Assembly (NCBI RefSeq): GCF_015706575.1
Contig: NW_024037074.1
Location: forward strand, 32,477,334 to 32,541,333
Reading direction: 5' to 3'
Length of the DNA stretch: 64,000 bases
Origin: Patiria miniata
Lineage: Eukaryota; Echinodermata; Asteroidea; Valvatida; Asterinidae
Within the stretch, counting starts at the first letter, position 1. Each line of letters begins with the position of its first letter. The position numbers and the translations under genes are program-made. Positions 11,000 to 24,400 of the stretch are shown here, in pieces. The notes under the pieces are model-generated. The model did not search any database and was not told the origin of the DNA. It was given only the letters and a program-made list of their open reading frames with translations.

Positions 11000-12065
11000 T
11001 GTACTCATCAGTGTTGTACATTTCCATGTGTACAAGTGCTTTGCCATGAGTACGAGTACAAGTACTCTGCCATGAGTATACTCATACCCATGGCAGATTA
11101 CAAGTATGAGTACAAGGCAAATTTTTTCCATAGGTACAAGTACGAATACTTTGCTATGTGTACGAGTATAAGTACTTTGTCATGAGTACGAGAACCTTGA
11201 CATGATCAAGAGTAGATGCACGAGTGTACTCATACTCATGGCAGATTACGAGTACGAGTATGAGTACAAGGCACTTTTTTACCATGAGTACGAGTACATT
11301 TCTTTGCATACTTCGAGTATGAATACTTTGCCATGAATAAGAGTATGAGTATGAGTATTTTGTCATGAGTACGAGTACCTTGACATGATCAAGAGTAGAA
11401 GTACAAGGCACTTTTTTTGCATGAGTATACTCATACTCATGGCAGATTACGAGTACGAGTATGAGTACAAGGCAATGTTTTACCATGAGTACGAGTACAT
11501 TTCCATAATTACGAGTATGAATACTTTGCCATGAGTAAGAGTGTGAGTATGAATACTTTGCCATGAGTAAGAGTGTGAGTACAAGTATTTTGCCATGAGT
11601 ACGAGTATGAATACTTTGCCATGAGTATGAGTACTTTGCCATGAGTATGAGTACCTTGACATGATTAAGAGTACAAGTACAACGCACTTTTTCCATGAGT
11701 ATACTCATACTCACGGTAGATTACAAGTATGAGTACGAATACTTTGCTATGAGTACGAGTATGAGAACTTTGTCATGAGTCAAGAACCTTGACAAGATCA
11801 AGAGTAGAGGTACAAGGCACTTTTTTTGAATGAGTATACTCATACTCATGGCAGATTACGAGTACGAGTACAAGGCATTTTTTTACCATGAGTACGAGTA
11901 CATTTCCATAAGTACGAGTATGATTACTTTGTCCTGAGTACGAGAACCTTGACATGATTAAGAGTACAAGGCACTTTTTCCATAAGTATACTTATACTCA
12001 TGGCAGATTACGAGTACAAGGCAATTTGTATCCATGAGTACGAGTACATTTTCGCGAGTACGAGC
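11000..12065. repeat. Minisatellite of catgagtacgagta-type units
   Basis: About 1 kb of imperfect repeats of atgagtacgagtactttgcc with recurring palindromic blocks gagtatactcatactcatgg (about 11228, 11424, 11697, 11837). Long minus-strand reading frames (to 186 codons of YSYSWQSIHT-type repeats) come from the repetition alone and have no family match. Intergenic, between the convergent SKIC3 and SUGP1 genes. Confidence 0.9.
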
Positions 12066-12429
12066 TGATTTCAATGGGAACAGATGTTCTCAAAGACTTT
12101 TTGCTATCAAACTAGGCATTAGAAAAATGCTGAAGCCTCCCAAGCAGTAGAAAAGTGGTTCTTTACCTGCATTTACCTCTTAAAAAGATCTAAAATTTCA
12201 GCAGCAGAATATTCCCATGTGTTAGAGTACCTTGCCACAGGTAATTTTTTGTGTGCGAGTACAGTAGGAGTACACTCTCATGAGCATGAATAATTTTCTT
12301 TATGATGCAGATCAGCAGGGTTCTTTTAAGGGGAAGGTACAAATAAAATGTGCCAATAGGCCTATATGACATAATAATTAGTCTTTGTAGCTTTGACAAG
12401 TTTTAGCTGTTATATTATTAACAATTAAA

Positions 12430-12725
12430 ACGCTGTGGTCCAATGGTTACGGAGTTCGACTCACGTGCCGTGGTATTTGTACGTGGGTTCAAACCATGGC
12501 AGGGAACACTGTGGGGCTTGTGTGTTCTTAAGTAAGACACTTTACTACAATTGCCCCTCTCCACCCAGGAGTATCAATGGGTACATGTGAAGGTAAAGAC
12601 CAGAATGCGCTGATCTCGAGCTGCTGCAGAAACTGGTCTCATGGCCTGATGAATAGGGGTTTGTGAAGCGCTTTTAGCCCTTATAGTATAAAGCGCTATT
12701 TAAGCACAACATTATTATTATATTA
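12430..12725 (+). repeat. tRNA-derived SINE
   Basis: ctgtggtccaatggttacgg (A box) and ggttcaaacc (B box, 12486-12495) are followed by the same body as at 10677 (acaattgcccctctccaccc) and an ATT-rich tail. Confidence 0.85.
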
Positions 12726-12971
12726 TATTCAATAACAAAAATATGAGAACTCAATAAATGTACTGCAGATATTATGTTTTGTTTTTAGTTTTGTTTTCAT
12801 TTTTGTTTTCATTTTTGTTTTCATTGTTTTATTTACTTCTCAAAAAATTGTACTTTACACATAGTAGAAATTCATGAATATAGCTTATAAAGCCGTGGAA
12901 ATCAAAATAGATTTTAAAAAAACACCTAAAGTTCTGTGAGGACATTTGGCTACATGTTAATGTAGGCAGAC

Positions 12972-13146
12972 CATTATGAGACGCTATCACTGCACACTCA
13001 CAAGAGGCCCCCATCAATGGCTGAAGCATTGTGTTAGCTATTGTCCAGTTAATCCCACATGGGGCAGTGGCTTTGCTCAACAGCATACACAATGGTGTCG
13101 CCATTAAAGGGGGCCTCTGCGAGTGTACAATGATAGCATGCTCGGA
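12972..13146. mobile_element. MITE with GCTATCA..TGATAGC ends
   Basis: gacgctatcactgcacactc..aggcccccatcaatggc at the left pairs with gccattaaagggggcctctg..gtgtacaatgatagcatgc at the right. Part of the family recurs at 48050-48105 (ccattgaagggggcctcc, gtgatagcgtg). Confidence 0.75.
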
Positions 13147-13457
13147 AAGTTCCATACTCATAACTTTAAAGTGACACAATGAATCCCTAAACCTTATTTT
13201 AAAAACAAGCAAGACATACAAATGAAAGCTAAAACAACTTCTCAATGGCCCCTTAAAAGTAAATTGTGAGCTTTCAAATTCTCCATGAACAAAATGCAAA
13301 ATTAAATATGGGAGAAACAAAACAGAATACGAAAGGTGCTGTGAATCATAGCAGATACACTAAACTCAAATCTGTGTGATTAGCGATGGTTAACTTCTGT
13401 GCAGTCTCCCAACACTTTCAATTTGTACAATCCTGTTGTCTTTTTTCTACAGACATG

Positions 13458-13902
13458 TTGTAACATCATATGTGACCTGTTCTCTCAAAATCAGACTTTT
13501 CTGGGCATAAGGTCAAAAATGAGATTTTTGCATATTGTTAAAATATGTTCTTTTTCCTTTTAATAGGTGGTTTAATTTTTGAAACCGGTCATTCCGGGGC
13601 AGAGTTATGCTATTTTGAAGTTCATTGTGTTGAAAAGTAGAAAACAGAGAAAATGGCCACGAACGTCACAAAACAGACATTTCTTTAACTGAAATACCTT
13701 TACAAATCATCAAAAATACTATATTTAGAGTTCAAATGAGGGTTTCAAACTTTCATAGCATATTTTAGACATGTTCAGGATTACAAAGACGTAAAAATTT
13801 GAAAATAAAAAAAAATCACCCCCACAGTGTGTTTTAGCCATATCTCAATTTTAACCTCTGCCCAGAAGTGTCTGTTTTTGACAGAACAGGTCACATATAT
13901 GT
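13458..13902. mobile_element. MITE with TATGTGACCTGTTCT inverted ends
   Basis: Left end catatgtgacctgttctctc..cagacttttctgggcataag and right end cccagaagtgtctg..gacagaacaggtcacatata are inverted repeats of about 55 bp enclosing about 330 bp. Confidence 0.85.
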
Positions 13903-14271
13903 AGATCTATGCGTTCCACCCAAGACTGCACACTGAATGTATGCATGTGTATTAAGAACTGCTTGCTGCACTGTCATTCAATCTGATGCAGCAGTTCATA
14001 AATACCTGAGACAGTTTACCCATTCCTATTTGTTGAGAGCCCATCACGTGGGCTGTTTTAAACTGCCGATGAAGCACCGCTGCATTCTGCGGCACATCAC
14101 GCAGCGCACATCGATTTCCATATAAGGAGATTTTAAGCGCTACACGCTTGAGGCACATGCCATAGACGTGGCCAGAGAGGTGTTTCACAAATATGAATTA
14201 AAATTGTTGAACAAATCGTTTGAAATTTGTGAAAATTTTGACTTTTTGACCGAAAGGTATTTATGAATGGA

Positions 14272-14445
14272 AATAAGTATGTGTTTGGCCGGTATTAAAC
14301 AAGTACGTTAAAAACTGGCCAATGGCCTGGTCGCAGATAATGACACACGCCTTCGGCTTATAGGCAATTATCTGCATCCAGGCTCCTAGCCAGCTTTAAA
14401 CGTACTTGTTTAAAACCAGCCAAGCACCTATTTATTCCCTTATTA
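14272..14445. mobile_element. MITE with TTTGGC..GCCAAG ends
   Basis: Left gtgtttggccggtattaaac / aagtacgtt and right aacgtacttg / tttaaaaccagccaagcacc are inverted. Length about 170 bp. Confidence 0.8.
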
Positions 14446-14719
14446 AAGACTAGTAATTATGAAGTCATGAATGTAAAAGGTATAAGTTTCAACCAAAAAA
14501 ACCCCATCAAACCAATACATTTAAATTAATGAACTCTTTGGAAGAAATCAAAATCTGAAGTACATGTACATATTTCATTCACTTTATTTCATTCGCTTTT
14601 CTTTCCGTGAAGTCTTTATGTATGCAAATCCAGGCACACGATCACTGTAGAAATATGAGACACCTCGGTTATGGTGGCAGTACTGTGGCAGCTATTGTTT
14701 ATAATATCCTAAAGCCACA

Positions 14720-15253
14720 TTAAAGGCAATGTACAATATTTGCTTTTGCTGTAATTTTCAGAAATGGATGGATTTGGGAGTTAGTAATTTATGGCAAAAT
14801 ATTGTTACCATGACCTAATTTCAAGTTTTGTGTTCACAGATGCTGGAAAAACCATGAAATAAATGCCTTTCTTGTAGTTTTTTCCCTGACCCTAGTTTAG
14901 ACGAAATGGAGCACTTTATAGTTGTCAGGGAATTGTCAGGTCAGGGAACCAGACTACCTGATTTGCACTTGTTCACGGATGTGTAACCACTTGCAAGCAA
15001 AATGTGGACTCAGTAAATATGGTAAATTGGGGCCAGTATTTGCAAAAAGTCAGTTTTTACCAACGATGGTCGGCCCACTTTTGTTGGAAATTGATACAAA
15101 AATTCCACTTGTCTTGAAAATGACAGCACACCAGGTGCCATAATTTCACAGGATGCTTGAGACTGTAATTCACTTACAGTCAAGTAAGGTATTTCAAAAT
15201 AATTTGGTAGCTTTGTTTTTTGATGTTTGCAGATGTTGTATATTACCTTTTAA
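14720..15253 (+). mobile_element. TTAA-flanked MITE, copy 1
   Basis: TTAA lies at 14720-14723 and 15250-15253. Inner ends are aggcaatgtacaatatttgc and gcagatgttgtatattacct, inverted. Interior landmarks are tgacagcacaccaggtgcca and caacgatggtcgg. The TTAA boundaries fit the target duplication used by piggyBac and Kolobok transposons; which superfamily cannot be decided here. Other copies: 18905-19716, 22159-22530 (inverted), 58880-59076 (partial). Confidence 0.8.
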
Positions 15254-15405
15254 GTACACCACTGTAGTTAAAACTAAACGTGTTCTAAGTATTGTGAGTT
15301 AGGCCAAGGTAGTGTAGATCACTAAAAACTGCTGGATGTTTGGAGGAAAAAAATCCACTCCTTAAATATTGAGTTGGGCCTGGCACTTCCTCCATCTTCA
15401 ATTAT

Positions 15406-18400
15406 TCAGTAGTATGGTCTCCTTGGATTGTTCTGCAAAACAATACCAGAAAATTACCACTTTAATTAATTCTTTTGATTTTGATTACCAACTCCAATAA
15501 CAAACTTGTCAAACCTCGTTCTGAATTCATTAACTCTGTTTGCAAAAGATTTAACAGCTTAAAGTTGCATACCTCAACTCTGGTTACAGAAAGAATGAAC
15601 TGTTTAAAGCTGCATACTCCGTGCTCTTCAAGAACTTGATTTTGTTCAAACAAAATTTCAATTTGTATGCTTTGTTTTAAGGGAAAAAGTAATTTACTCA
15701 AATTTCGGTCACCTTCAACCCCCTGAAAAAATGGCTTCATTCTGAGTTCAAATGAACCCGCCATGCGAGAGCCAACTTATTGTCTGGCAACCAACAATTT
15801 GAATTTTGTGAAGAAATAATTCAATAAGTAAATATTGGTGGATTTTGTTCGTTTGATGTCTCATTCAAAAGTGGATTACGTTTAGGTTGCTAGAAAAATA
15901 GCAATTGAATAAAAAAACAAATCTAACTTTTGAGGTGAAACTTGAAAATAGCACGGGTATGCATTTTTAACAAGACGTTATTACGTCCGATGTCATATGA
16001 AAGCATGCCCACAAAATTGTGGTATTTTTTCTGAAATGTTTTTTTTTTTCTACAACTCACCAGGGGGTTTGGTCTGAATCGGTAAGCCAGCATCATCCGC
16101 TTCCGGTAAGCAGAGAACTCGTCTTCCGCGTCCTCTTTGGTCAAGTTGCTGGCCTTGTCGATGCCCAGGCCGGTGGTCGCTGTGGACGCGCTGCCCCTGC
16201 AAAAAAAAAAGATGCAACAACCAGATCAGTTATTGATAATGTTAATAATTGAATATTGTTGAAAGAATGTTTTTATTCTAAGCAAAAAGCAGACGAGAAC
16301 CATTCACAAGCAGCACACAAGGAATGACTCTTCAGCTGGTAACCCCCTTGTGCTAATGACATACTTTCTGTGCTTAGCAGATTTTGGGCTGTGCAGAGTA
16401 GCTCCATTGAAATTTGGTCCATGCCAATGAACTGTAAGTACACTTAGTCACATGTGACTGACATGCGGTTGAATCCCGACTGACTTTTGGTTTACTTGTG
16501 CCTGACTTGTGAGTCACTTATGACTGACATGTGGTTGACTCTCGACTGACTTGTGACTGACATGTGGTTGACTCCTGAGTCACTTGTGACTGACATGTGG
16601 TTGACTCCTGACTGACTTGTGAGTCACATGTGACTGACATGTGATTGACTCCTGACTGACATGTGGTTGACTCCTGACTGACTTGTGAGTCACATGTGAT
16701 TGACATGTGGTTGACTCCTGACTGACTTGTGAGTCACATGTGACTGACATGTGATTGACTCCTGACTGACATGTGGTTGACTCCCGAGTCACTTGTGACT
16801 GACATGTGGTTGACTCCTGACTGACATGTGGTTGACTCCTGACTGACTTGTGACTGACTTGCGATTGACTTGTGGTTTACTTTTAACTGACTTGTGAGTC
16901 ACTTGTGGTTAACTTGTGACTGACTCATGATGACTTTCACTACTGACTTTAATGTTAACTATAATTTTTCCTGGACGCAAATTAACAGTTCTTTGTTTGA
17001 CTTACTTGTTGACTGGCGTAGTGATGCCCTGACCCTCCGAGCCAAGACCTTTGCCTTCCTCCCAGCCTAGCTTCTTCAGCATCTGGTAACCTGTTCAGAA
17101 GAGTTCAAAGGTTTTTAACCAGCGAACCACAACATGTCTTGCTGAGCTATCAAAGCTATACTATAAAGAGCAAAAGATGTATGCGTGTGTTCATTAGTTG
17201 TTCACAAGTTTTTAAAGAGACTGTTAAACACACCATTATTTGTCCCTCTTCCCCCCCCCCCCCCACCGCCTCCCCCCAACTGCCCCGCCCAAGATGTGGG
17301 GATTGTCCCTTTTCAAGTGACCAAATCCCCACCTCTGGTGCAAATTTTAAGTGACAATCACTAACATGCATGGGTGGGGCACCCTAAACTGGTTGCCTTT
17401 CCATCTAGTGCGCCAATGGTAAAAATGCTCATGAGTGACCAAAATCCCCACCCAGGGGCTTGAAAAAAAACGTGGCCAAACCCCAACATAAGACCTGGGG
17501 GAGGGGTGGGGGAGACAATAAGTGCATTTATTATCTTAAATTAAGAGTTAAAAACCCAAAGCAATTTTTATTTTTTTACCGATGTTGTCGGCTTGAATCT
17601 TGAACTTCTGGTAGTCGGAGAAGTCTGGCGTCCTGCCTTCTTTCAGGGCTTCTAGTGTCTCCAAGAATTTCTCCAGCTCATCCGGCGGCAGGAAGTCGCC
17701 CAGGTGATGCTTGCCCCTGCCCATCTGGGTCAAGATCTCGGCTCTCTCTGCAAAATGAGAAATACGGAAGGACGTATTTGATGAAGATCAGAGTGATGAA
17801 TCTACACCTGTTGCGCACTTTGATTCAGTTGTATTTATTTGTAATTAAAGGCATATCTAAAGAAAAGTTTAATGACAGTTTCATTTCCTCCGAGACCCTA
17901 GATTAAAGCACTATTTGAAGGGGTAGAGCATGACTAGTGGCAAGTAGAAATGAACTAAAAAGGCCTTTAGGAAAGAGTGACAAAGAACCCAACTCCAAAG
18001 GCCTGCCTTCCAGAAAGTCGGGTTGGCGCAGTCTGTTCTTTCCTCGCCTCTCGCCTCTATGGCCCAGGTTTGATTCCTGCCCTGGTCCATGTGGATTTGG
18101 TTTTCAGTCCCTACCTGATTCTATCCATGGGTATTCCACAGAATATTCTTCTGGGGTTTTCTTTTGAAATTAAATACTGTAAGGTCTATACTGTCTTCTT
18201 CTGCAGGTTTCTTCCGGATTGCGAGCTACAGAGCCAAGGGCACTTTTGAGGAATCCAGTAGGAAATTATCATCATAATAATAACCTTCCACCAGGGATTT
18301 TCTGTTTATTTGCTACAGAAGATGGGCTTTCAGCGGTGGACTTATCAGCCACTCGAGTCCGTGGAAACCTAAACTGCAGTCTGCTTGGAAGGCTTAGTTA

Positions 18401-21400
18401 ATGTCAATGACGACTTGCATTTAGGTTTTTTTTCTACAACCCTGCTATGCCCAGTGCAGTTGGCAGAGAATTATCAGACCTTTCAAAACATTTCAAATTT
18501 GCCTGACTAAAAGGGTTTTGAAAGGTGAAATAGTGCTGGAACTTTGAAACTTTTCGAAAGGTTTTCGAAGGTGAAGCAACTCTGTGGGCAAATTCAGTAA
18601 GTTGCCTTTCAATACCTTTCGAAAGGAATTGAAAGGTGTGGTAGCGCAGTAACAATAAATTCTGGAGGATTTTAAAAGGTCCTGCATTTTTTGTCCTCCA
18701 ATTTGCCAGAACCCAGATTTTGAGGTGTTTTGAATGGTCAAACCACAGGGGAGTTAAAGGCACTAATGATTCACAAGTACACCCTCAACGGTTACAAAAG
18801 CACAGTTCAGCAGGACCACTAGGAGAGTGTCTTCCTGCGATGACTCTACATGTTTGTCCCTGCCACTTGAGCTCTCAAAAGTGGTCACAAAGCACCATTT
18901 ACTGTTAAAGGTAACATTTGCTTTTGCTGTAATTTTCAGAAATGGATGGATTTTGGGGTTAGTATTTTATAGCAAATATTGTTTAATACACCGACCTGTT
19001 TAAAGTTTAGTGTTCATAGATGCTGGGAAAAAAATCACTAAAAAAAGCTGTCCTGGAGTCTCGTTACCGTAACCAGCAAATGTGTAGAAATATATTTTTC
19101 CGATATATTTTTCTTCATGTTCACTTAATTCACCTTTAAGCTGTTCGGAAAGCCTGTTAGCAATGTCGTTTTAAACTGTACATGTTTCTTTGTAATAGTT
19201 GTACAATATGTATAATAGTTGCTTTACAATCATACAGTCATTCCATATGCTTTTATTTTATATCATCGTGTTGCACTGTACTTGTTATGTATTGTATTTG
19301 TACATGTGTGTAGTCATTTGTAGTGTTTGGGCATACCCTGGGTAAAGAAATGTAATAAATAAATCCTACTTCAGACGAAACAGGGCCAATTTATAGACGT
19401 TGGGGAATAGTCGGGTCTGGGAACCAGACTAGCTGGCTTGCACTCATTCACGGATGTGTAACCGATTGCAGAACAAAATGTGGACTTGAATTTGGGGCAG
19501 TGTATGAAAGAAATTAGTTTTTTTTTCCCAACAATGGTTGGCAGACCATCATTGGAAATTGATACAAAAATTCCACTGTTCTTGAAAATGACAGCACACC
19601 AGGTGCCACGATTTCACAGGATGCTTGAGACAATAATTCACTTAGTATTTCCTAGTAATTTGGAACTTTTGTTTTTTTGATGTTTGCAAATGTTGTATAC
19701 AATGTAGTACCTTTAATGCATGGAGGCCATACCTTGAACAGGAATCAACAGAGCATCCTTTGCTAGACTAATCACCTTTAGTTTCTTGCATCTCACTCGT
19801 TCGCTGCTTGTGTTCCCAGGTCCCGCCCTCCGTGTCTTCGTCGCTGTCGTATTCGTACCTCTTCTTCTTCTTCTTGGGGTCTTGCTGCTGGTCCTCAGCG
19901 CTGCGGCCGGCGGACGCTATCTTGTTGTGGTATTTCACCATGGAGTCCACCATGCGTTGCATCTGTGTCCCGGTAAAAGATGGCGAGTGATAATTCTTTG
20001 GGCTTAAATCTTCCCAGATCCTTCAAAATGGACCATAAGGTTTTGAAGGAATTTGTAGGATTGAGGAAGGTAGAGCCGAGCCACAATTCCCTCGCATGCG
20101 GCTCGATGCCTGTTGACAGTTGTACTACATGGAATCTATTGGTTTTCTGCAAAGTGGTGGATTTTGAAGGATTCAGGAAGAATTCCAGCCAAAATACCCA
20201 GGGTTTTGTTTCTAGATGTTTTTCCGACCAGCTGAACGGTATTCTTAAAAAAAAACAGGGTTTTGTTTCTAGATGTTTTTCTGACCAGCTGAACGGTATT
20301 CTTCAAAAAGAGAGTCTAAAAAACAAGGATCTTTCCCAATTTCTGAAACATTTGTGTTTCCAAGTTTGAAGGCTATGTATTGTGACGTGCCACCATTTGC
20401 AGGGATGCAGTTGAGGTGCTTGCGATGGATCACAAGTCCAGTCACAGTCCACCAGTCACAAGTAACAAAGATGAACAATAACAAAGGAATGCCCTTGTCA
20501 CAGTTTGTTTGAGACTTGATTTGGATCGGGATGACTTGTGATTTTTTTGACTGGTGATTGCCTTGTGATGGATTTGTGAAGGACTTGAGATGGACATGCG
20601 ATTGGCCTTGCGATGGACTTGAGATGTACTTGTGATGGACTTGTGATTTACTTGTGATGGACTTGTGATTTACTTGCGATGGACTTGTGACAGGCTTGCG
20701 ATGGACTTGTGATGGACTTGAAATTGCTTTGTGATGGACTGATTGGTTTGAGATGGACTTTTTATCCATTATATGTATAGTTCGTCCTTCGTATCTCGAA
20801 GATGACAGCCAACATCTCCACACTAGTTGCCATTACATTCACCTTAACACCACCACTGACTTTTTGTTATGACTTATTGTTATGCATCCTCACCTCCTGC
20901 TGTTCTTTCAGCTGCTTCAGCTGTGCCGCGCTCAGCTCCGTGGTGCCAATCATCCCGGCGCGATTCACGTCGCTGCCCAGGCTGGACGTCGAGACCCCAC
21001 CCCCTGACCCAAACCCCCAATCATTTTCCTCTACTCCCTCGAGCCCGGCCCCCGTCCCCCCGACCCCTCCTACTCCCGGCAGCTTTACGGCAGCCCCTCC
21101 CACTGAACCGGGAGCGATGATGGTGATCTTTGGGGGCGGGACGGCTCCGCCCTCCCCCGGGCCCCCATCCATCCAGCGACTCTTACGTTTGCGGCTTCCT
21201 TCATTCGTAGTCCCAGCTACAAGACAAAATGACAAAAGTTTACGCTTATATAATGTAGCTGAAACATTCATTTTTTAATTGCATACTAAAGCAATGTAAT
21301 AGGGATAATAACGGCCTTGATTACTGTCTTACTGTCTGTGCTCTGTCTTTCCATGTATGTCTGTCACTTGTCTGTCTGTCCATAGGCTGGGGAACAAAAG

Positions 21401-24400
21401 CTTATGCTTCACCCCGGACCTAGATGCTGCCATTTAGTCAATGTTCACTTTTATATCAATTGTAAATATATCTTTGTATATGTATTGTCAATTTGATTAT
21501 GTACCATTATGTTTCATCCTTTATGGCAGCATTGAAATAAATGTATCTCAAAACACATACTAAAGAACACATTGGAATTACAAGGGACTAAACTGGACAT
21601 GCACACAAATAAGCCTTACATGCCTGCTATACATGCATGTAAAATAAAAGAGAATGCCAACAAAATTGATAAAAAAACTATTTTGGAAGTTCTTCAAACT
21701 TTCTTAAGTGGCTCTACTTTCCTGCAATATTCCCAAACGTTCCACTGTACCATACTCAACACTCATGAGAAATTACTAAAACAAAATCTCCCTGGCGCAA
21801 AAACTCCATCCTAAAAATTGTATCCAATTTCATTACAACAAAAATACAACTTCAAACCAAGACAAATAGGCCTATATTCCCAATTATTAAAACCAAAGAA
21901 AAAGTTCAATTCACCTGCTTGTCTGGTCTCCTTGACGATACGCACTTTCTTGGCGAGTCGCATTTCCACAAGTCGCTTCTGGTAAAACTTGTGTTCTGGA
22001 CAATCGTGGTCAAAGAGAAACCTGCAGAGATATCAAAAGTCAACTCTAACATTTCAAAGTAGTGAAACATGACTGAAAGAAAGCGGAAAAGAAACAGAAA
22101 ATGATATACTGCCTGAAATAAAAAAACCTGCAATTGCAATCAAACAAATGCTGGCCAGTTAAAGGTGATATACAACGTTTGCAAACATAAAAAAAAAAAA
22201 AATTGCCAAATCATTATTAAATACATCATTATTAAATAAATGGTCAGCCGACCATCGTTTGAAAAAAAGAACCTGAAGTGTTTTTTCAAATATTTCACTC
22301 TAATTTACCAAATTTTCCTGGCAATTTCCTGACGTCTATAAATCGCTCTGTTTCGTCTGAAGTAGGTTCAGGGAACTAGACTAAAACAACTACATTTTTT
22401 TTCTAGGTTTTTCCAATATCTGTGAACCGAAAACAGGTCAGTGTAACAATATTTGTTATAAAATAGTGATCTCCAAATCCATCCATTTCTCAAAATTACA
22501 GCTAAAACAAATGTTGTATATTACCTTTAAATTTGACATCATTGATACGAGATGCTTATTCTGTGTATAATTTTTTTTCTATAAACAAACAAAGATCAGA
22601 ACTAAGTGCGCATGGGAGTGTCTTTGTAGGAAGTATGGTGGTATTAAGTTTTTGGACGGAACTCAAAATACAAATAATAAACTGTGAAATTAAGGGCTTT
22701 GAATGGGCTTTTTGAAACTTTTACAAACTTTCAGGAAATTGTTTCAAAGTGTACAATAATTCAGGAAAGTTTTCTCAAAATTTCTGTAAACCAGATTTCG
22801 ACAAACGAGGTACCTTTCAAGTTTTGTTGATTCTCCCAAACTTGTAAAAAAAATTCTCCTTGTTTAATTTTTTTTTTTTGGGGGGGGGGGGGAGGGGGAG
22901 GAGGCGTTAATTCCATAATGCCTATATTCACCTGTACAGTTCTTCATCCCTGTGCTCCTTCTTGGCTGTCTCTTCGACCATCAGCCCTCCCTCTGCGACC
23001 TCCTGGGCCAGTCTGTGGATTGTGGCCAGCAGTTCAGGATCGTCTGGCGGTAAGACTAAAGGCTCCTATGAGTATCGGCCTTGGAGGCGGGAGGGAAAAC
23101 GCCCACAGGAAGAGCCACACGTAAAGCAATTTTGTGCATTTTTGGGGATCTCGACAAACGGTTTCAACAAACAGTCTTTGAGTTCTCCATATTGAACATT
23201 TCGAAGTGTGACACTTCTTGCAAAAGGGCGAATTCCTGAAACGATAAACAATTTCGCTCCGCATTTTGATTTTTATGCAGGTTCTTTTTAAGTGACTTTT
23301 GCGTTTTTATAAAATTTCTAGTGATTACAAAAAGATGGTTATAGAAAGTAGAAAAATCTGTCGAAAATTGTGTTTAAATTTGTTTAATTGTTACAAAAGA
23401 TTTTAAATTTTTGTACTTTTTGATGTTACGCTATTTGTTTGTATTTTTATTTTATTGTTTGGGCTGTATTATTTTGTAACGAATTGATTTTTTTCCATGA
23501 TACACATTGTGTAGAACAGAATAGCAGTAAGATTTTAAAATTGTCTACAATTTACTACAAAACCTAGAAAACCTATGAGCGGCAAGGAAACACAGGAATT
23601 TTTTTCAAACGCAGAGGACAATCAACTTACTTGCTGCGAGAACGTTATCGTCCTCATCGTCCGAGTCTCGGAAGGCGCTGGGCTTGGGCACCGGCAGGGC
23701 TGACTTTCTGGCGTGGGAGGGCGCTGTGTTGAAAGCTATGGGCTGTACTGGGGCGGGGGCAGGGGCGACAGAGGGGGCCACAGGCTGAGGGGCAGATCTT
23801 GGGGAGTCTGGCAGGGGGATGTCACTCAGGTCTGGCTTGGGAGGGGATGGTTTGGTGTCTGCACGAGAAAATGATATACATTGTATAAACCCAGTTATAA
23901 AGCTGTGCATTTTCATATAATTTAGTATTCAATCATTAACCCTAACTCCCTAGGCATTTTTGCTAGGATGCAACCTCAATCCTGCAAACTCCTCCAACTG
24001 CCTCCATGTAAATATTGCATATAGCCTCAATCTTCCAAAATCCCCAGTTATTTCTTGCATGTCGGGACCACTCATATTTTTCGAATATTCAATTCAGAAG
24101 AAGGCTATTCCGATATTTGGTAGATGATCGAATATTCAGTTTTATCGACACAGTCCTACCCATTTACAATCCCTCTTTCCGACTGACAAATGGAACAAAG
24201 CCGTCCCAGCAGTCAAAAACTATTTTTACTTTCAGCTGTTAAAATAATTTTTTTTTCATATTTTTTGAAGCCGACCTTCACTCTATCCTTGTCATTTTTT
24301 TTACACTAACCTTCACTCTTCCCTGACTTCTGCTGTTGCATTTTGCGGAACTGTTCCAAGAAACTGCCGTCGTTGGAGAACACGTTTCCCAATGACTTGG

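Larger units (their letters stand above)
10605..15405. other. Intergenic spacer between convergent SKIC3 and SUGP1
   Basis: Built mainly of the SINEs, minisatellite and MITEs listed separately. The remainder (12070-12430, 13150-13455, 13905-14270, 14450-14715) is AT-rich with no gene I can support. A minus-strand frame of 163 codons at 12829-13320 crosses a MITE and has no family features. Confidence 0.7.

Noticed and set aside
11154..11714. 186-codon minus-strand frame (YSYSWQSIHT repeats)
   Set aside because: It is entirely minisatellite; open frames arise because the unit lacks stops in that phase. No family features.
12829..13320. 163-codon minus-strand frame between SKIC3 and SUGP1
   Set aside because: It crosses a MITE (12972-13146), has no recognisable domain and no coding-like composition.
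16440..16945. Telomeric or CRISPR-type repeat
   Set aside because: Unit is neither TTAGGG-like nor spacer-separated; it is an ordinary minisatellite.
20269..20823. 184-codon minus-strand frame with SQVHHKS repeats
   Set aside because: Produced by the 20.5-20.8 kb minisatellite in a SUGP1 intron.
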